Positions 35,566-43,966 of a stretch of 64,000 nucleotides of DNA are shown here, piece after piece. Every line of letters begins with the position of its first letter. Within the stretch, counting starts at the first letter, position 1. Location of the stretch: NCBI GenBank assembly GCA_023444095.1, contig JAEZRP010000016.1:1-64000 (forward strand), given 5' to 3'. Under the pieces are notes generated by a model. The model did not search any database and had not been told where the DNA came from. It saw only the letters and a list, made by a program, of their open reading frames with translations. Source of the DNA: Bacillota bacterium. GTDB lineage: Bacteria > Bacillota > Clostridia > Christensenellales > Aristaeellaceae. Made by a program: the position numbers and the translations under genes.

Positions 35566-36486
35566 TTAGGATGCATCTTTGCCGCTGGGAACGACCGCTC
35601 CGGACGGCATGTCGATCGGGTTGCTGGGGTTGGAAGACCATTCCAGATACGCGCCGTCGTAGATCCGGATGTTCCTGTACCCGGCATCGTAGAGCCTTAA
35701 AAATACGGGCGCGGCGCGCATGGATGTCTGGCAGTAGACGATGATGGACTTCTCAGGTGCCATGTCCTTCTGGACGTAATTGATCCGCGTGGTCTCTACG
35801 CTCTTGAAGGTACCGTCCTTGTAGAAGTTGTCCGCGTAATCCCACATGACAGAGGATGGAACCTTGCCGGAAGCCTCGTACTCCGCGTTTGTTCGGACGT
35901 CGAGGAGCACCACGTTCCCGTCCGGCTCGTTTACCTGCGAAAGAACGTCGTCCATCGTCGCGAGCCACGTTTCGTCCTTCTCCCCCGCCACATACTCCGT
36001 GGGCGTCACCTCCGGGGCGGCGTCCGTGAGTTTGATACCGGCGGCCTTGATGGCGGTCAGCCCGCCGTCCACGACCAGCACGTTTTCGCTCCCGTACACG
36101 AGCATCGTCCAGAAGAATCGGGACGCGTTCATCCTGTCGTCGTCGTAGACCACGAGGATGTCGTCGTTGCCGACCCCCTTCTCGCCAAGAAGCTTCTGGA
36201 GCTTGTTCTTGGAGGTTAGCGTGTTTGCGACGGGCACGCTGATCACGATGTCCTCCCGCGTGATGTTCACGGCGCCTTCCACATGTCCCGCCGCATACGA
36301 TTCTGCGTCCTGCATGTCCACGATCACATAGCCGTCCTTGCCGATGTAGGTGGCGAGGGACGAGGCGGGTATGATCTTTTTGCCGCTCTCCGCGTAGTCG
36401 TGCGTCGAACAGGCGGTGAGAACGCAGGCCATCGCCGCGAGCATGACGAGCGCGAGGGCCGTTTTCCATCGATGCCTGAAGGTCAT
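35566..36486 (-). CDS. Rhodanese-like sulfurtransferase lipoprotein
   Basis: This 306-residue protein has a lipoprotein signal (VLTAC, lipid-bearing C26) and two rhodanese domains. The C-terminal one has the active Cys in VYCQTSMRA; the N-terminal one has Asp (VYDDDRMNA) at the catalytic position and is structural, the usual arrangement of thiosulfate/mercaptopyruvate sulfurtransferases. The ATG at 36486 follows GGAGG. A TATAAT-like box lies at plus 36524-36529 but without a convincing -35. It is anchored outside the cell and probably co-transcribed with the next rhodanese gene. Confidence 0.85.
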   Translation of the reverse strand: MTFRHRWKTALALVMLAAMACVLTACSTHDYAESGKKIIPASSLATYIGKDGYVIVDMQDAESYAAGHVEGAVNITREDIVISVPVANTLTSKNKLQKLLGEKGVGNDDILVVYDDDRMNASRFFWTMLVYGSENVLVVDGGLTAIKAAGIKLTDAAPEVTPTEYVAGEKDETWLATMDDVLSQVNEPDGNVVLLDVRTNAEYEASGKVPSSVMWDYADNFYKDGTFKSVETTRINYVQKDMAPEKSIIVYCQTSMRAAPVFLRLYDAGYRNIRIYDGAYLEWSSNPSNPIDMPSGAVVPSGKDAS

Positions 36487-36609
36487 TTCATCAATCCTCC
36501 GTTCGCATTTGGCCTCTTCTATCATTATACTTGATTCCAGTTTGTTCATGTAATAACGTTATTTTATATACCATGCCTCTTTTTAATGCCGCAATCCAAA
36601 ACCGCGATG

Positions 36610-36618
36610 TGCTATAAT
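36610..36618 (+). promoter_or_regulatory. Extended -10 promoter of the GT-C gene
   Basis: TGC-TATAAT (36610-36618) is an extended -10 box with no clear -35, 22 bases before the ATG at 36640. Confidence 0.5.
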
Positions 36619-36639
36619 GGACAAAAGGGAGGCGAATGC

Positions 36640-38169
36640 ATGGGCACGAACGGACGGCAGGCGCGCCTCATTTTGATCCTGTTGGCCGCTTTTTTCTTCC
36701 TGAATCTCGCCTTTTTGACCCGCTTCCCCCTCGTCCACTCGGACGAAAGCTGGCTCGCGGGGCTCACGCGCAACATGATGGAATCGGGTTCCCCGGGCGT
36801 CACGGAGCCGTTTTTCGACCTGAAGCCGCGCTATCCACACGCCATCAAGATCCTCTTTCACGCCCTCCAGATACCCTTTTTCCTGACGTTCGGATATTCT
36901 GCGTTCTCCGCGCGGCTCATGTCCCTCCTCTTCGGGACTGCCTCCTTGTACCTCGCCTTCCGCTGCGCGCGGGAGACGGCGTCCTTGCGCTTCTCCCTCG
37001 GCTTCGCGGCGCTGATCGCCATCGACGGGCAGTTTCTCGCGGCTTCCCACATCGCCCGGCAGGAGATTCTTATGCTGTGCGGGATGCTTCTTCTGCTGCT
37101 TTTCCTATTGAAAGCGGGCGGGGAAATCCCGATCCGAACGGCGCTTCGCATGGGCGCGATCACCGGGCTTTCGGCGGGAATCCACCCCAACGGCCTGCTT
37201 CTCGCCATGGGCTGTGGCTTGGCTATGCTCCTGACGACGCTCGCGCGAAAGCGATTCCAGTGGAGTCCTCTTTTCGCGTACACTGCGGTCGCGGGGGGGA
37301 TCGCGGCGGTGTTCGTGGGGCTAAGTTTCGCGTTCGACAGCCGGTTTCCCGCGCACTACCTGGCATACGGGGAATCGGAATTCGATCTGATTGTCCCCAT
37401 CTCAAACAAGTTTCAGGAATTCGGATCCTACGTTCAAAAACTGTGGCACGGCGTCAGCGGCACCTACCGCCTGCCCATTCTCAAGGCACAGCTCCTGCTG
37501 TGCCCTGTTCTCATGGTCTGGGGCGTCGCGCGCGCAATCCGAAAGCGGGACGCGAAACCGCTGGCAGCCTTTGGCATGTCGCTGGGCGCGCTCCTGGGCA
37601 CCGTCGTCATCGGGCGGTACAATCAGCTGAGCGCTATCCTATGGATGTTCCCCTGCCTGATGCTGCTGCCGCCGCTGCTGGAGGGGCTCAGATGGCGCAT
37701 GCCCGCATGGATCGCGCTGACCGCCGCGTTCGCCGCATGCTCCGCCTTCTCCTTCGCGCCGGATTTTTCCTACTCCTATGACGGCTATCTCGACCGGATC
37801 GCCGAATCCATCTCTCCTGACGAAAGGACGCTCGGAAACCTGAACGCCGGATTCTTTTTCGGAAACGAAGCACTCGTCGATTACAGGAACCTTTCCTATC
37901 TCAAGGAAAACGAACTTTCCTTTGCGGAATACGTCGAGACCCGGAAAATCACGGTCATCCTTTGGCCGGAGGAAATGGACTTCATCTATTCACACAGGCC
38001 CACGTGGAACATTATCTACGGAAATCCAAGGTACGTGGAGGAGGTGGAGGCCTTCCTGTCGGAAAACTGCACCCTCGTCGGAGATTTCGTGGACGCCGGA
38101 TACGCCGTGCGCATCGTTCAGGAGATCGGAAAGCCCTACGGGATCAGGGTGTACCGGGTGAATCCATGA
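36640..38169 (+). CDS. GT-C superfamily membrane glycosyltransferase (PMT/ArnT-like)
   Basis: This 509-residue protein has about 10-11 membrane helices followed by a soluble C-terminal domain. The first outer loop carries the acidic catalytic-type motif H-S-D-E-S-W, as in PMT and ArnT enzymes, which transfer a sugar from a lipid carrier to a target outside the membrane. AAAGGGAGG at 36624-36632 sets the start. The last 26 bases overlap the end of the convergent ABC ATPase gene. Its neighbours include a GT2 enzyme and a sugar aminotransferase, so it may be the last step of an amino-sugar transfer pathway; this is inference. Confidence 0.82.
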   Translation: MGTNGRQARLILILLAAFFFLNLAFLTRFPLVHSDESWLAGLTRNMMESGSPGVTEPFFDLKPRYPHAIKILFHALQIPFFLTFGYSAFSARLMSLLFGTASLYLAFRCARETASLRFSLGFAALIAIDGQFLAASHIARQEILMLCGMLLLLLFLLKAGGEIPIRTALRMGAITGLSAGIHPNGLLLAMGCGLAMLLTTLARKRFQWSPLFAYTAVAGGIAAVFVGLSFAFDSRFPAHYLAYGESEFDLIVPISNKFQEFGSYVQKLWHGVSGTYRLPILKAQLLLCPVLMVWGVARAIRKRDAKPLAAFGMSLGALLGTVVIGRYNQLSAILWMFPCLMLLPPLLEGLRWRMPAWIALTAAFAACSAFSFAPDFSYSYDGYLDRIAESISPDERTLGNLNAGFFFGNEALVDYRNLSYLKENELSFAEYVETRKITVILWPEEMDFIYSHRPTWNIIYGNPRYVEEVEAFLSENCTLVGDFVDAGYAVRIVQEIGKPYGIRVYRVNP

Positions 38170-38863
38170 GAAGCCGCGCGCGCGATGCGGTCGCGTCCGG
38201 GTCCGTATTCTCGATCATCGCGCGGATGCCCCGACTCCCCGGCGTCATAACGGCGATGCGCGGGGCGATCGCCGCGGCCTCCCCGATGTCGTGCGTCACG
38301 AACACGACCGCAGCGCCGGTCGCGTCCTGCAGCTTCAAAAGCGCGTTGCGCGCGTTTTTCCGCGAATGGACGTCGAGGCTTGAAAACGGCTCGTCGAGGA
38401 GCAGCACCTTGGGGGAAAGCACCATCGCCCGGGCAAACGCGCCGCGCTGCGCCATGCCGCCCGAGAGCGCGCGCGGATACTTGTCTGCGGCATCCAGAAG
38501 GTCCATCTCGCGAAGGGAGCGAAGCGCGAGCGAGCGGGCCTCCTTTTTTTGAAGCTCCGGGCGCGCCGCCCTGAGCGCAAAGAGGATGTTCCCAAGAAGC
38601 GTCATCCACGGAAAGAGCTGACGGAAATCCTGAAACACCAACCACGCGTCCTTCCCCGGCGCGGCAATGGGCCTCCCGCCGAGCAGGACCTCCCCCGCGT
38701 CCGGCGGAAGAAACCCACCGAGAAGCCGCAAAAGCGTGGTCTTTCCGCAGCCGGAGCGTCCGAGAACGGCCAGAAGCTCTCCGGCGTCCACGGACAGATC
38801 CACGTTTTCGAGCACCCGCTGCTCCCCGAAGGACTTGAAAAGTCCTCTGCACGAAAGCATCAT
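38144..38863 (-). CDS. ABC importer ATPase, SsuB/TauB/NrtD type
   Basis: This 239-residue ATP-binding subunit has Walker A GRSGCGKT near residue 36, Q-loop FQDFRQLFPW, signature LSGGMAQR and Walker B LLLDEPFSSLD. This subgroup serves importers of sulfonates, taurine, nitrate, pyrimidines or similar small molecules. It overlaps the permease gene by 4 bases (ATGA) and the convergent GT-C gene by 26 bases. It is the last gene of the six-gene operon that starts with the aminotransferase. Confidence 0.9.
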   Translation of the reverse strand: MMLSCRGLFKSFGEQRVLENVDLSVDAGELLAVLGRSGCGKTTLLRLLGGFLPPDAGEVLLGGRPIAAPGKDAWLVFQDFRQLFPWMTLLGNILFALRAARPELQKKEARSLALRSLREMDLLDAADKYPRALSGGMAQRGAFARAMVLSPKVLLLDEPFSSLDVHSRKNARNALLKLQDATGAAVVFVTHDIGEAAAIAPRIAVMTPGSRGIRAMIENTDPDATASRARLLMDSPGTP

Positions 38864-39642
38864 GCCGACCTCTCCCCCGCCTTCCTCTCAAGCAGCCGGA
38901 ACGGCAGCTCTTCCATGGCCATGCCGATGAATGCCACCACCAGAATTCCCGCGAACAGTCCGGCTGTGTCCATCATGACGCGCCGCTTGTAGAGAAACCA
39001 GCCGAGTCCGCCCAACTGTCCGATCGCACCGAACACCATCTCCGCGCTGATGAGCGCGCGCCACGCCCTCGCCCAGCCGATGCGCAGCCCCGAGACGACC
39101 TGCGTCGCGGCGGCGGGAATCAGGATCCGCGTGGCGATGGAAAAGCGGCTCATGGAGAGGTTGCGGCCGATATCCGCGTACACGGGCGACGCGTCCCGCA
39201 TGCCGGTCTGAAGGCTGATGAGAAGCGGCCAGAGGCAGGCGTGCACGATCACAGCGAGCACCGCAGGAGCCCCGGTCCCGAACCACACGACGACGAGCGG
39301 CAGAAGCGCCATGCCGGGAAGCGGGTGCGCCATGGCGGAAAACGTGTCCGTCATGCGCAGGAAAAAAGGAGAAACCTCCCCGAGCACGCCGAGAGCGAGC
39401 GCGAGCACGGCGCTGATGAGAAGCGCCAGCAGGATAAGCCCCAGCGAGAACAGCGTCTGCGCGAGGAGCATCCCCCCGACGAGGTTCGTCCACAGCGCGG
39501 AAAACACCCTCTCAAGCGGGGGCAAAAGGAGAGGAGAGACGCCGGAAAGCCGCGCGACGCACTCCCAGATCAGCGCGAACGCCGCCAGAAAAAACAGGCG
39601 GCTCACCCAGCGCCTTTCGTAAAACGCTCTTTTTAGGCTCAA
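38860..39642 (-). CDS. ABC importer permease, SsuC/TauC type
   Basis: This 260-residue membrane protein has six helices and the EAA loop (YADIGRNLSMSRFSIATRILIPAA). The start is TTG at 39642, overlapping the preceding stop in TTGA and preceded by GGAGG. An open frame runs on upstream to 39882, but it lies inside the binding-protein gene and has no binding site. Confidence 0.87.
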   Translation of the reverse strand: MSLKRAFYERRWVSRLFFLAAFALIWECVARLSGVSPLLLPPLERVFSALWTNLVGGMLLAQTLFSLGLILLALLISAVLALALGVLGEVSPFFLRMTDTFSAMAHPLPGMALLPLVVVWFGTGAPAVLAVIVHACLWPLLISLQTGMRDASPVYADIGRNLSMSRFSIATRILIPAAATQVVSGLRIGWARAWRALISAEMVFGAIGQLGGLGWFLYKRRVMMDTAGLFAGILVVAFIGMAMEELPFRLLERKAGERSA

Positions 39643-40592
39643 TCGAGCACCTCCGCCTCGGGAAACAGGTAATTCTCCCGTGCCGGTGCCTTGGAGAGAA
39701 ACCCAAGCTTTGCCATCGCTTCGGCGAATGGATCCACACCGGAAAGCTGCGTTGCGTAGATCGTGCCGCCGTAGCTCATTGCGGAGAGCAGCATCCCCTC
39801 GTCTACCCCATAGACGGGTGCGAGCGCCCGCGCGGCGGCGGGTAAATCCGAGTTGATGGAATCCACCGCTTCTTGAAGGCACGCCCGGAAGGCGTCGTAG
39901 GCCGCGCGGTCGCCTTCGTACAGATCCTGATCCGCCACCCCGCAGATGAACGTGAACGGCCCGCCCACGACTTCCCGCCCAGTGAGGATTTTCCGCATGC
40001 CGCTCTCAAGCTCAAGATCGGCGTAAGGCGGCGTCGTGATATGGAGGGCAATCTCGCCGCCCGCGAGCATGGCGCTCATGCCGTCGGGATGGGAGAGCGA
40101 CACGATCTGCGCGTCGAACGCGTTCATGTCGCCCAGTTGCTGCTCGGCGGCCATGCAAAGGAGAATGTGCTGCGTGCTTCCGGGACTTAGGATCGCGATC
40201 CGGTCGGAGGGATCGACGTCCGCGAGGGAAAGAATGTCGTCCCGGTTCGTGACGAAGGTCACCTCGTTCGCGGAAAGCGCGGTAAAGCACTTCCAGTCCA
40301 TGCCCGAATCGACGCCGATCAGCATGGGCCCGATGCCCATGAAGCCGAGGTCGATGTCGCCCGCGAGCATGCCCTCGCGGATGGCCGTCGGGCCGCCCAG
40401 CTGCACCCAATCGATCTCATAGCCGGGCATCGCCCTCTCGAGAAGGCCCGTGTCCTTCATCACCTGCAATGGCGCGTAGGCGATGCCGAACTGCTCGGCG
40501 ATTCTGAGCGTCTTTTGATCCTTCCCTCCGCAGCCGCCGAACAGCGGCAGCATTGCCAGCAGGCAAAGGAGGAGCCCCCACTTCTTACGCAT
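39639..40592 (-). CDS. ABC importer substrate-binding lipoprotein, SsuA/NMT1 type
   Basis: This 317-residue lipoprotein (lipobox LFGGC, C21) has the fold of NMT1/SsuA-type binding proteins: IAEQFGIAYAPLQVMKDTGLLERA at the start of the mature part, then A-I-R-E-G-M-L-A-G-D-I-D-L-G-F-M-G. Its ATG at 40592 overlaps the ATP-grasp gene stop by 8 bases (ATGCGTAA). The ligand is unknown: the family includes sulfonate, aromatic and pyrimidine binders. Coupling to sugar-modification genes is unusual. Confidence 0.85.
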   Translation of the reverse strand: MRKKWGLLLCLLAMLPLFGGCGGKDQKTLRIAEQFGIAYAPLQVMKDTGLLERAMPGYEIDWVQLGGPTAIREGMLAGDIDLGFMGIGPMLIGVDSGMDWKCFTALSANEVTFVTNRDDILSLADVDPSDRIAILSPGSTQHILLCMAAEQQLGDMNAFDAQIVSLSHPDGMSAMLAGGEIALHITTPPYADLELESGMRKILTGREVVGGPFTFICGVADQDLYEGDRAAYDAFRACLQEAVDSINSDLPAAARALAPVYGVDEGMLLSAMSYGGTIYATQLSGVDPFAEAMAKLGFLSKAPARENYLFPEAEVLD

Positions 40593-41838
40593 CCTTGATC
40601 TCGCTTCCGTCGTATGTCCTCGCAAGCACGAGGTTGTTCCCTTCTTCGTCCTCGACCCGCAGGCTTCGGTATAGCTCCCGCACGCGCGCGTCCATGTCGC
40701 CCGCGCGCGTCGCGAGCGCGCAGTAGCCGAAGCGCGCCGTGGTATTTTGAAGGCGCGGCAGCACATCGCCGACCTTATAGTTGTAACCGGCCGTCAGAAC
40801 GCCGGGCAGACCCCGCAGTTCCTCGATCGGCGTCAGGCCCGCGATCCTCCCGGGGCGGCAGAACAGCATCTGCACGGAAACCTGCGTACCTTTCCCACGC
40901 CCGGGATTCATGAGCGCGGAGAGTTCGGGATTTTCTCCCACCGCCAGCCGGGTCACGGCATCGAGAATGTCGAACCCCGTCACGTAGGGGATGAAAAAGT
41001 CCTCGAACGCCCCGCCGATCCGGCACGCGGCCTCATTGACGAGAATGCCCTGCGCGCCTACGAGGTATTGGATGTACAACGGCCCGCGCTCGACGCCCAG
41101 CGCCTTTGCCACCTGCTCCGCGATCCTTTGAACCTCCGGCTCCCGGTCGGCGTGGCCGCTGGGATAGCGATGCGCGGCGCACACGCCGATGTGCAGGGGA
41201 TCGTAAACAAGCTGGCGGTCGGTCAGCGTCAGAGGATAGACGGCGCCGTCCCACACGAAACAGGAATAGGTAAGCTCGTCCGAGGGATAGAAGCGTTCGA
41301 CGAGCGCCTCCCGCTCCCGCGAAAAGGAGAGCGTCTCGGGAAGGCGCATCAAGGCCTCCGCCGCCGAATTCACTTTGAAAATGCCTCTCTGCCCCTGCGA
41401 ATCGAGGGGTTTGATCACGAACGGCGGGGCGAGCGCGGAGAGCGCGCCCGCGTCTTGCCCCTCTCCCAGAAAGGCGAACGGCGCGCACGGCACGCCGAAG
41501 CGCACAAACGCCTCCTTCATGGCGCGCTTGTTTGTGGCCATTCGGGCCGTTTCCGCAGAGATCGGGGAGGGCAGCCCCAGCGCCGCCGCCACCAGCGCCG
41601 CGGTGTATACCGGCTGGTCAGTTCCCGTCGTGAATACGCCGTCCACGCGGTGCTCCCGCGCGGTGCGGAGGCAGGCGTCGACGTCGAAGGTGCTGGCATG
41701 GACGTGAACGTCCGCGCACGCGGCGACGGGCGGGTTCTCCGTGTAATCCGCCAGGATCAACCGGCAACCCAATTGCTTCAGGCGAATGGCGGCGCTCATC
41801 TGGATGTTCGAGCCGCCGAGCAGCATCACCGTCTTCAT
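40585..41838 (-). CDS. ATP-grasp ligase, unknown substrate
   Basis: This 417-residue protein belongs to the ATP-grasp carboxylate-amine ligases. A PreATP-grasp domain (MLLGGSNIQMSAAIRLKQLG) is followed by the ATP-grasp fold, with the nucleotide-binding K in FVIKPLDSQGQRGIFKV and metal-site E and N in GILVNEAACRIGG. Such enzymes join an acyl-phosphate to an amine or thiol. It overlaps the GT2 gene upstream (ATGA) and the binding-protein gene downstream (8 bases). Beside an aminotransferase that makes an amino sugar, it may couple an amino acid or other acid to that amine; this is inference. Confidence 0.85.
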   Translation of the reverse strand: MKTVMLLGGSNIQMSAAIRLKQLGCRLILADYTENPPVAACADVHVHASTFDVDACLRTAREHRVDGVFTTGTDQPVYTAALVAAALGLPSPISAETARMATNKRAMKEAFVRFGVPCAPFAFLGEGQDAGALSALAPPFVIKPLDSQGQRGIFKVNSAAEALMRLPETLSFSREREALVERFYPSDELTYSCFVWDGAVYPLTLTDRQLVYDPLHIGVCAAHRYPSGHADREPEVQRIAEQVAKALGVERGPLYIQYLVGAQGILVNEAACRIGGAFEDFFIPYVTGFDILDAVTRLAVGENPELSALMNPGRGKGTQVSVQMLFCRPGRIAGLTPIEELRGLPGVLTAGYNYKVGDVLPRLQNTTARFGYCALATRAGDMDARVRELYRSLRVEDEEGNNLVLARTYDGSEIKDA

Positions 41839-42563
41839 AAAAAACCCCTTCCGGGAAGCACAACCGAGCGGCAGGCCTCCCGCCGCAGCCCCCTACGAAA
41901 GGCACGAAGGGGGGTGTAATGAAAGAGCAGCCCGCCGTAGAGCCGGATCAGCTTCCGAAGCGTATACGAGGTTTCCGCCCGCCGCGCCGGGTAACCGACA
42001 CACTCCGTCCTCGGTTTTTGCTTGAACGCCGCCGCCGAGAGATAGATGAATCCGTCCGGCTCGGGCCGGAGCTTCCGCGCGAGCGCGCCCGTCATCACCC
42101 GGTACGCGCCGACCCGGATGCCCCGCGGCTTCTCCGTGCACAGGGAGAACAGTAGATCGCGCAGAGCGGCTCCTACCCTGCGAAAGGGCGTCATGCCTGT
42201 CCGCGTAGGCACGGCGTAACACAGCTCCGCGCCCGCTCGCATCCTTTCAAGCATCTCTCCCAGAAGCGAAACCGGGTGCTGTCCGTCGTCGTCCATGGTC
42301 GCGACAAAATCACAGTCCGACACATGCGCGAGGCCCATGTACGTCGCCGCCTGCTGCCCGACATTTCTTTCGAGCAGCACGCCGGTCACGCCCGTCTGCC
42401 GCGCGGCGGCCTCCCGCACCCGCTCCGCGTCCCCGCCGCAATCGTCCACAAGAACGATCCGGCAAAGGACGCCGCTCTCCCGCGCGAAGCGGCGCAAGTC
42501 GTCCACCACGCCTTCCAGCCTCCCCCCCGCGCGGAACACGGGGATCACGACCCCGAGCGTCAC
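41835..42563 (-). CDS. Glycosyltransferase family 2 (ArnC/dolichol-phosphate-mannose-synthase-like)
   Basis: This 242-residue soluble GT2 domain has the nucleotide-sugar site (VIPVFRAGG, VLVDDCGG) and the D-D-D metal motif at 91-93 in MDDDGQHP. Enzymes of this type put a sugar on a polyprenyl phosphate carrier. The usual C-terminal membrane helices of ArnC are missing; it ends soon after FHYTPLRAFRR. It overlaps the aminotransferase stop and the ATP-grasp start by 4 bases each. Confidence 0.85.
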   Translation of the reverse strand: MTLGVVIPVFRAGGRLEGVVDDLRRFARESGVLCRIVLVDDCGGDAERVREAAARQTGVTGVLLERNVGQQAATYMGLAHVSDCDFVATMDDDGQHPVSLLGEMLERMRAGAELCYAVPTRTGMTPFRRVGAALRDLLFSLCTEKPRGIRVGAYRVMTGALARKLRPEPDGFIYLSAAAFKQKPRTECVGYPARRAETSYTLRKLIRLYGGLLFHYTPLRAFRRGLRREACRSVVLPGRGFL

Positions 42564-43684
42564 GCGTCCGCCGCCTTGACGAGCGCTCCGGCCACATGGA
42601 ACGCCTGCTCCGCCGTCATCTCCTCGTGGATGGGGAGGCGCAGAAGCGTCTCATGCGCCCGCTTGCTCTCCATGAGGTCGTTCGGCGCATAGCCGAGCGA
42701 AGCGCCCATGGGTGAGAGGTGGAGAGGCACGTAGTGCGTGAGTGCGGGAATGCCTTTCTCGCGCAGTGCCCGCTCGATGCGCAGCCGCGCCGCCCCGTCC
42801 CGGAGCCGGACGTAATAGATGTGCCCGGTCGGAACGCAGTCCGCGGGGACGAACATCGGCGCGACGATTTCGCGCGCCGCCGCATCCCGGAACGCCTCGT
42901 CAAAAGCTCTGTGGATGTCGAGTCTCTTCTCAATGGTCTCCGCGCGGCGCAGAAGCTGCGGATAAAGCGCCGCCGCCGCAAGCTCCGACATGCGCATCGA
43001 CTCCCCCAGCCCCTGCCACGCGTAGGCCGGGCACTCTCCCCGGAAGAACGCCTCGCGGTTGGTACCGTTGTCGCGGTAGACCTCCGCGCGCGCCGCGTCC
43101 GTCGCCCCGTAGACGAGCGCGCCGCCCTCCCCGGAGGAAAAGACCTTGGTTGCGTGAAAGCTGTAACAGCCGAAGCGGGCAAATGTGCCGAGGAAACGGC
43201 CGCGCAAGGTCGCCCCCACAGCCTGCGCCGCGTCTTCGATGAGCGCAAGCCCGCCCTCCCGGCACAGGGCGAAGAGTCCGTCCATGTCGCAGGCGACCGC
43301 CGCGTAGTGGACGCAAACGACGGCGCGGGTCCTTTTCGTAACTTTGCGCGCCGCGTCGGAAACGGATATGTTCTGGGTACGCGGATCAATATCGCAAAGG
43401 ACGGGCGTCGCGCCGCAAAGAAGAACCGCGTTCGCCGCGGCAGGAAAATTATAGGAAGGTAGAATGACCTCGTCGCCAGATCCGACGGGAACGAGCCGGA
43501 GCGCCATGTGAAGAGCCGAGGTGCAACTGGGCGTCAGGAGGACGCGCGCAGCATCCATTTCCTCCTTTATGAGCTCCTCCACAAGCCGGGCGTAGTGTCC
43601 CGCCGGGAACAGTCCTCGGCCAACGCCGTCCGCGACCGACCGGGCGACGTCCGGCCCCAGGGATGTGGGATAAAAAGAGATCAT
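42560..43684 (-). CDS. rffA: Sugar-nucleotide aminotransferase (DegT family, RffA/WecE-like)
   Basis: This 374-residue PLP enzyme closely follows dTDP-4-amino-4,6-dideoxygalactose transaminase: LLTPSCTSALHMA, DEVILPSYNFPAAANA, VVCVHYAAVACDMD, IEDAAQAVGA and the PLP lysine in FHATKVFSSGEGG (near residue 180). It converts a 4-keto sugar nucleotide into the 4-amino sugar. The ATG at 43684 has a GCGAGGA site; earlier in-frame residues run antisense through the TusA-like gene. It is the first gene of a six-gene overlapping operon. Confidence 0.88.
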   Translation of the reverse strand: MISFYPTSLGPDVARSVADGVGRGLFPAGHYARLVEELIKEEMDAARVLLTPSCTSALHMALRLVPVGSGDEVILPSYNFPAAANAVLLCGATPVLCDIDPRTQNISVSDAARKVTKRTRAVVCVHYAAVACDMDGLFALCREGGLALIEDAAQAVGATLRGRFLGTFARFGCYSFHATKVFSSGEGGALVYGATDAARAEVYRDNGTNREAFFRGECPAYAWQGLGESMRMSELAAAALYPQLLRRAETIEKRLDIHRAFDEAFRDAAAREIVAPMFVPADCVPTGHIYYVRLRDGAARLRIERALREKGIPALTHYVPLHLSPMGASLGYAPNDLMESKRAHETLLRLPIHEEMTAEQAFHVAGALVKAADA

Positions 43685-43686
43685 GC

Positions 43687-43715
43687 TTGTCCTCGCCCTT
43701 CGCGCGTGGTAAAAT
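43687..43715 (+). promoter_or_regulatory. Promoter of the first TusA-like gene
   Basis: TTGTCC (43687-43692) and TAAAAT (43710-43715) are 17 bases apart. The divergent aminotransferase gene starts at 43684, so the 48-base gap must hold control signals for both directions. Confidence 0.55.
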
Positions 43716-43732
43716 AGATCAAGGAGGCTGCC

Positions 43733-43960
43733 ATGAAGAAAATCGATTGTCTGGGGGACATCTGCCCCGTCCCATTGATGAAGCTCCAGTCGCTGGAATC
43801 GAACCTTGGAAACGGCGAGAGCGTCATGATCGTCACCGATCACAGCTGCACCTGCCAGTCGCTTCTTTCCTATTGCAACAAAAAGCGGTATCCCGTTCGC
43901 ATCGCGGAACCCATGAGCGGCATCTGGGAAGTGAGCGTCTTCCCCAGGGAGAGAAACTGA
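43733..43960 (+). CDS. TusA-like sulfur carrier protein 1
   Basis: This 75-residue protein has the TusA/SirA/YeeD fold. The sulfur-carrying Cys is C11 in CPVPLMK. A second conserved-looking site, T-D-H-S-C39-T-C41, is not part of the E. coli TusA active site but is shared with the second TusA-like protein here. AAGGAGG at 43721-43727 precedes the start. It ends 6 bases before the convergent LysR gene. Confidence 0.88.
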   Translation: MKKIDCLGDICPVPLMKLQSLESNLGNGESVMIVTDHSCTCQSLLSYCNKKRYPVRIAEPMSGIWEVSVFPRERN

Positions 43961-43966
43961 CCGAGA

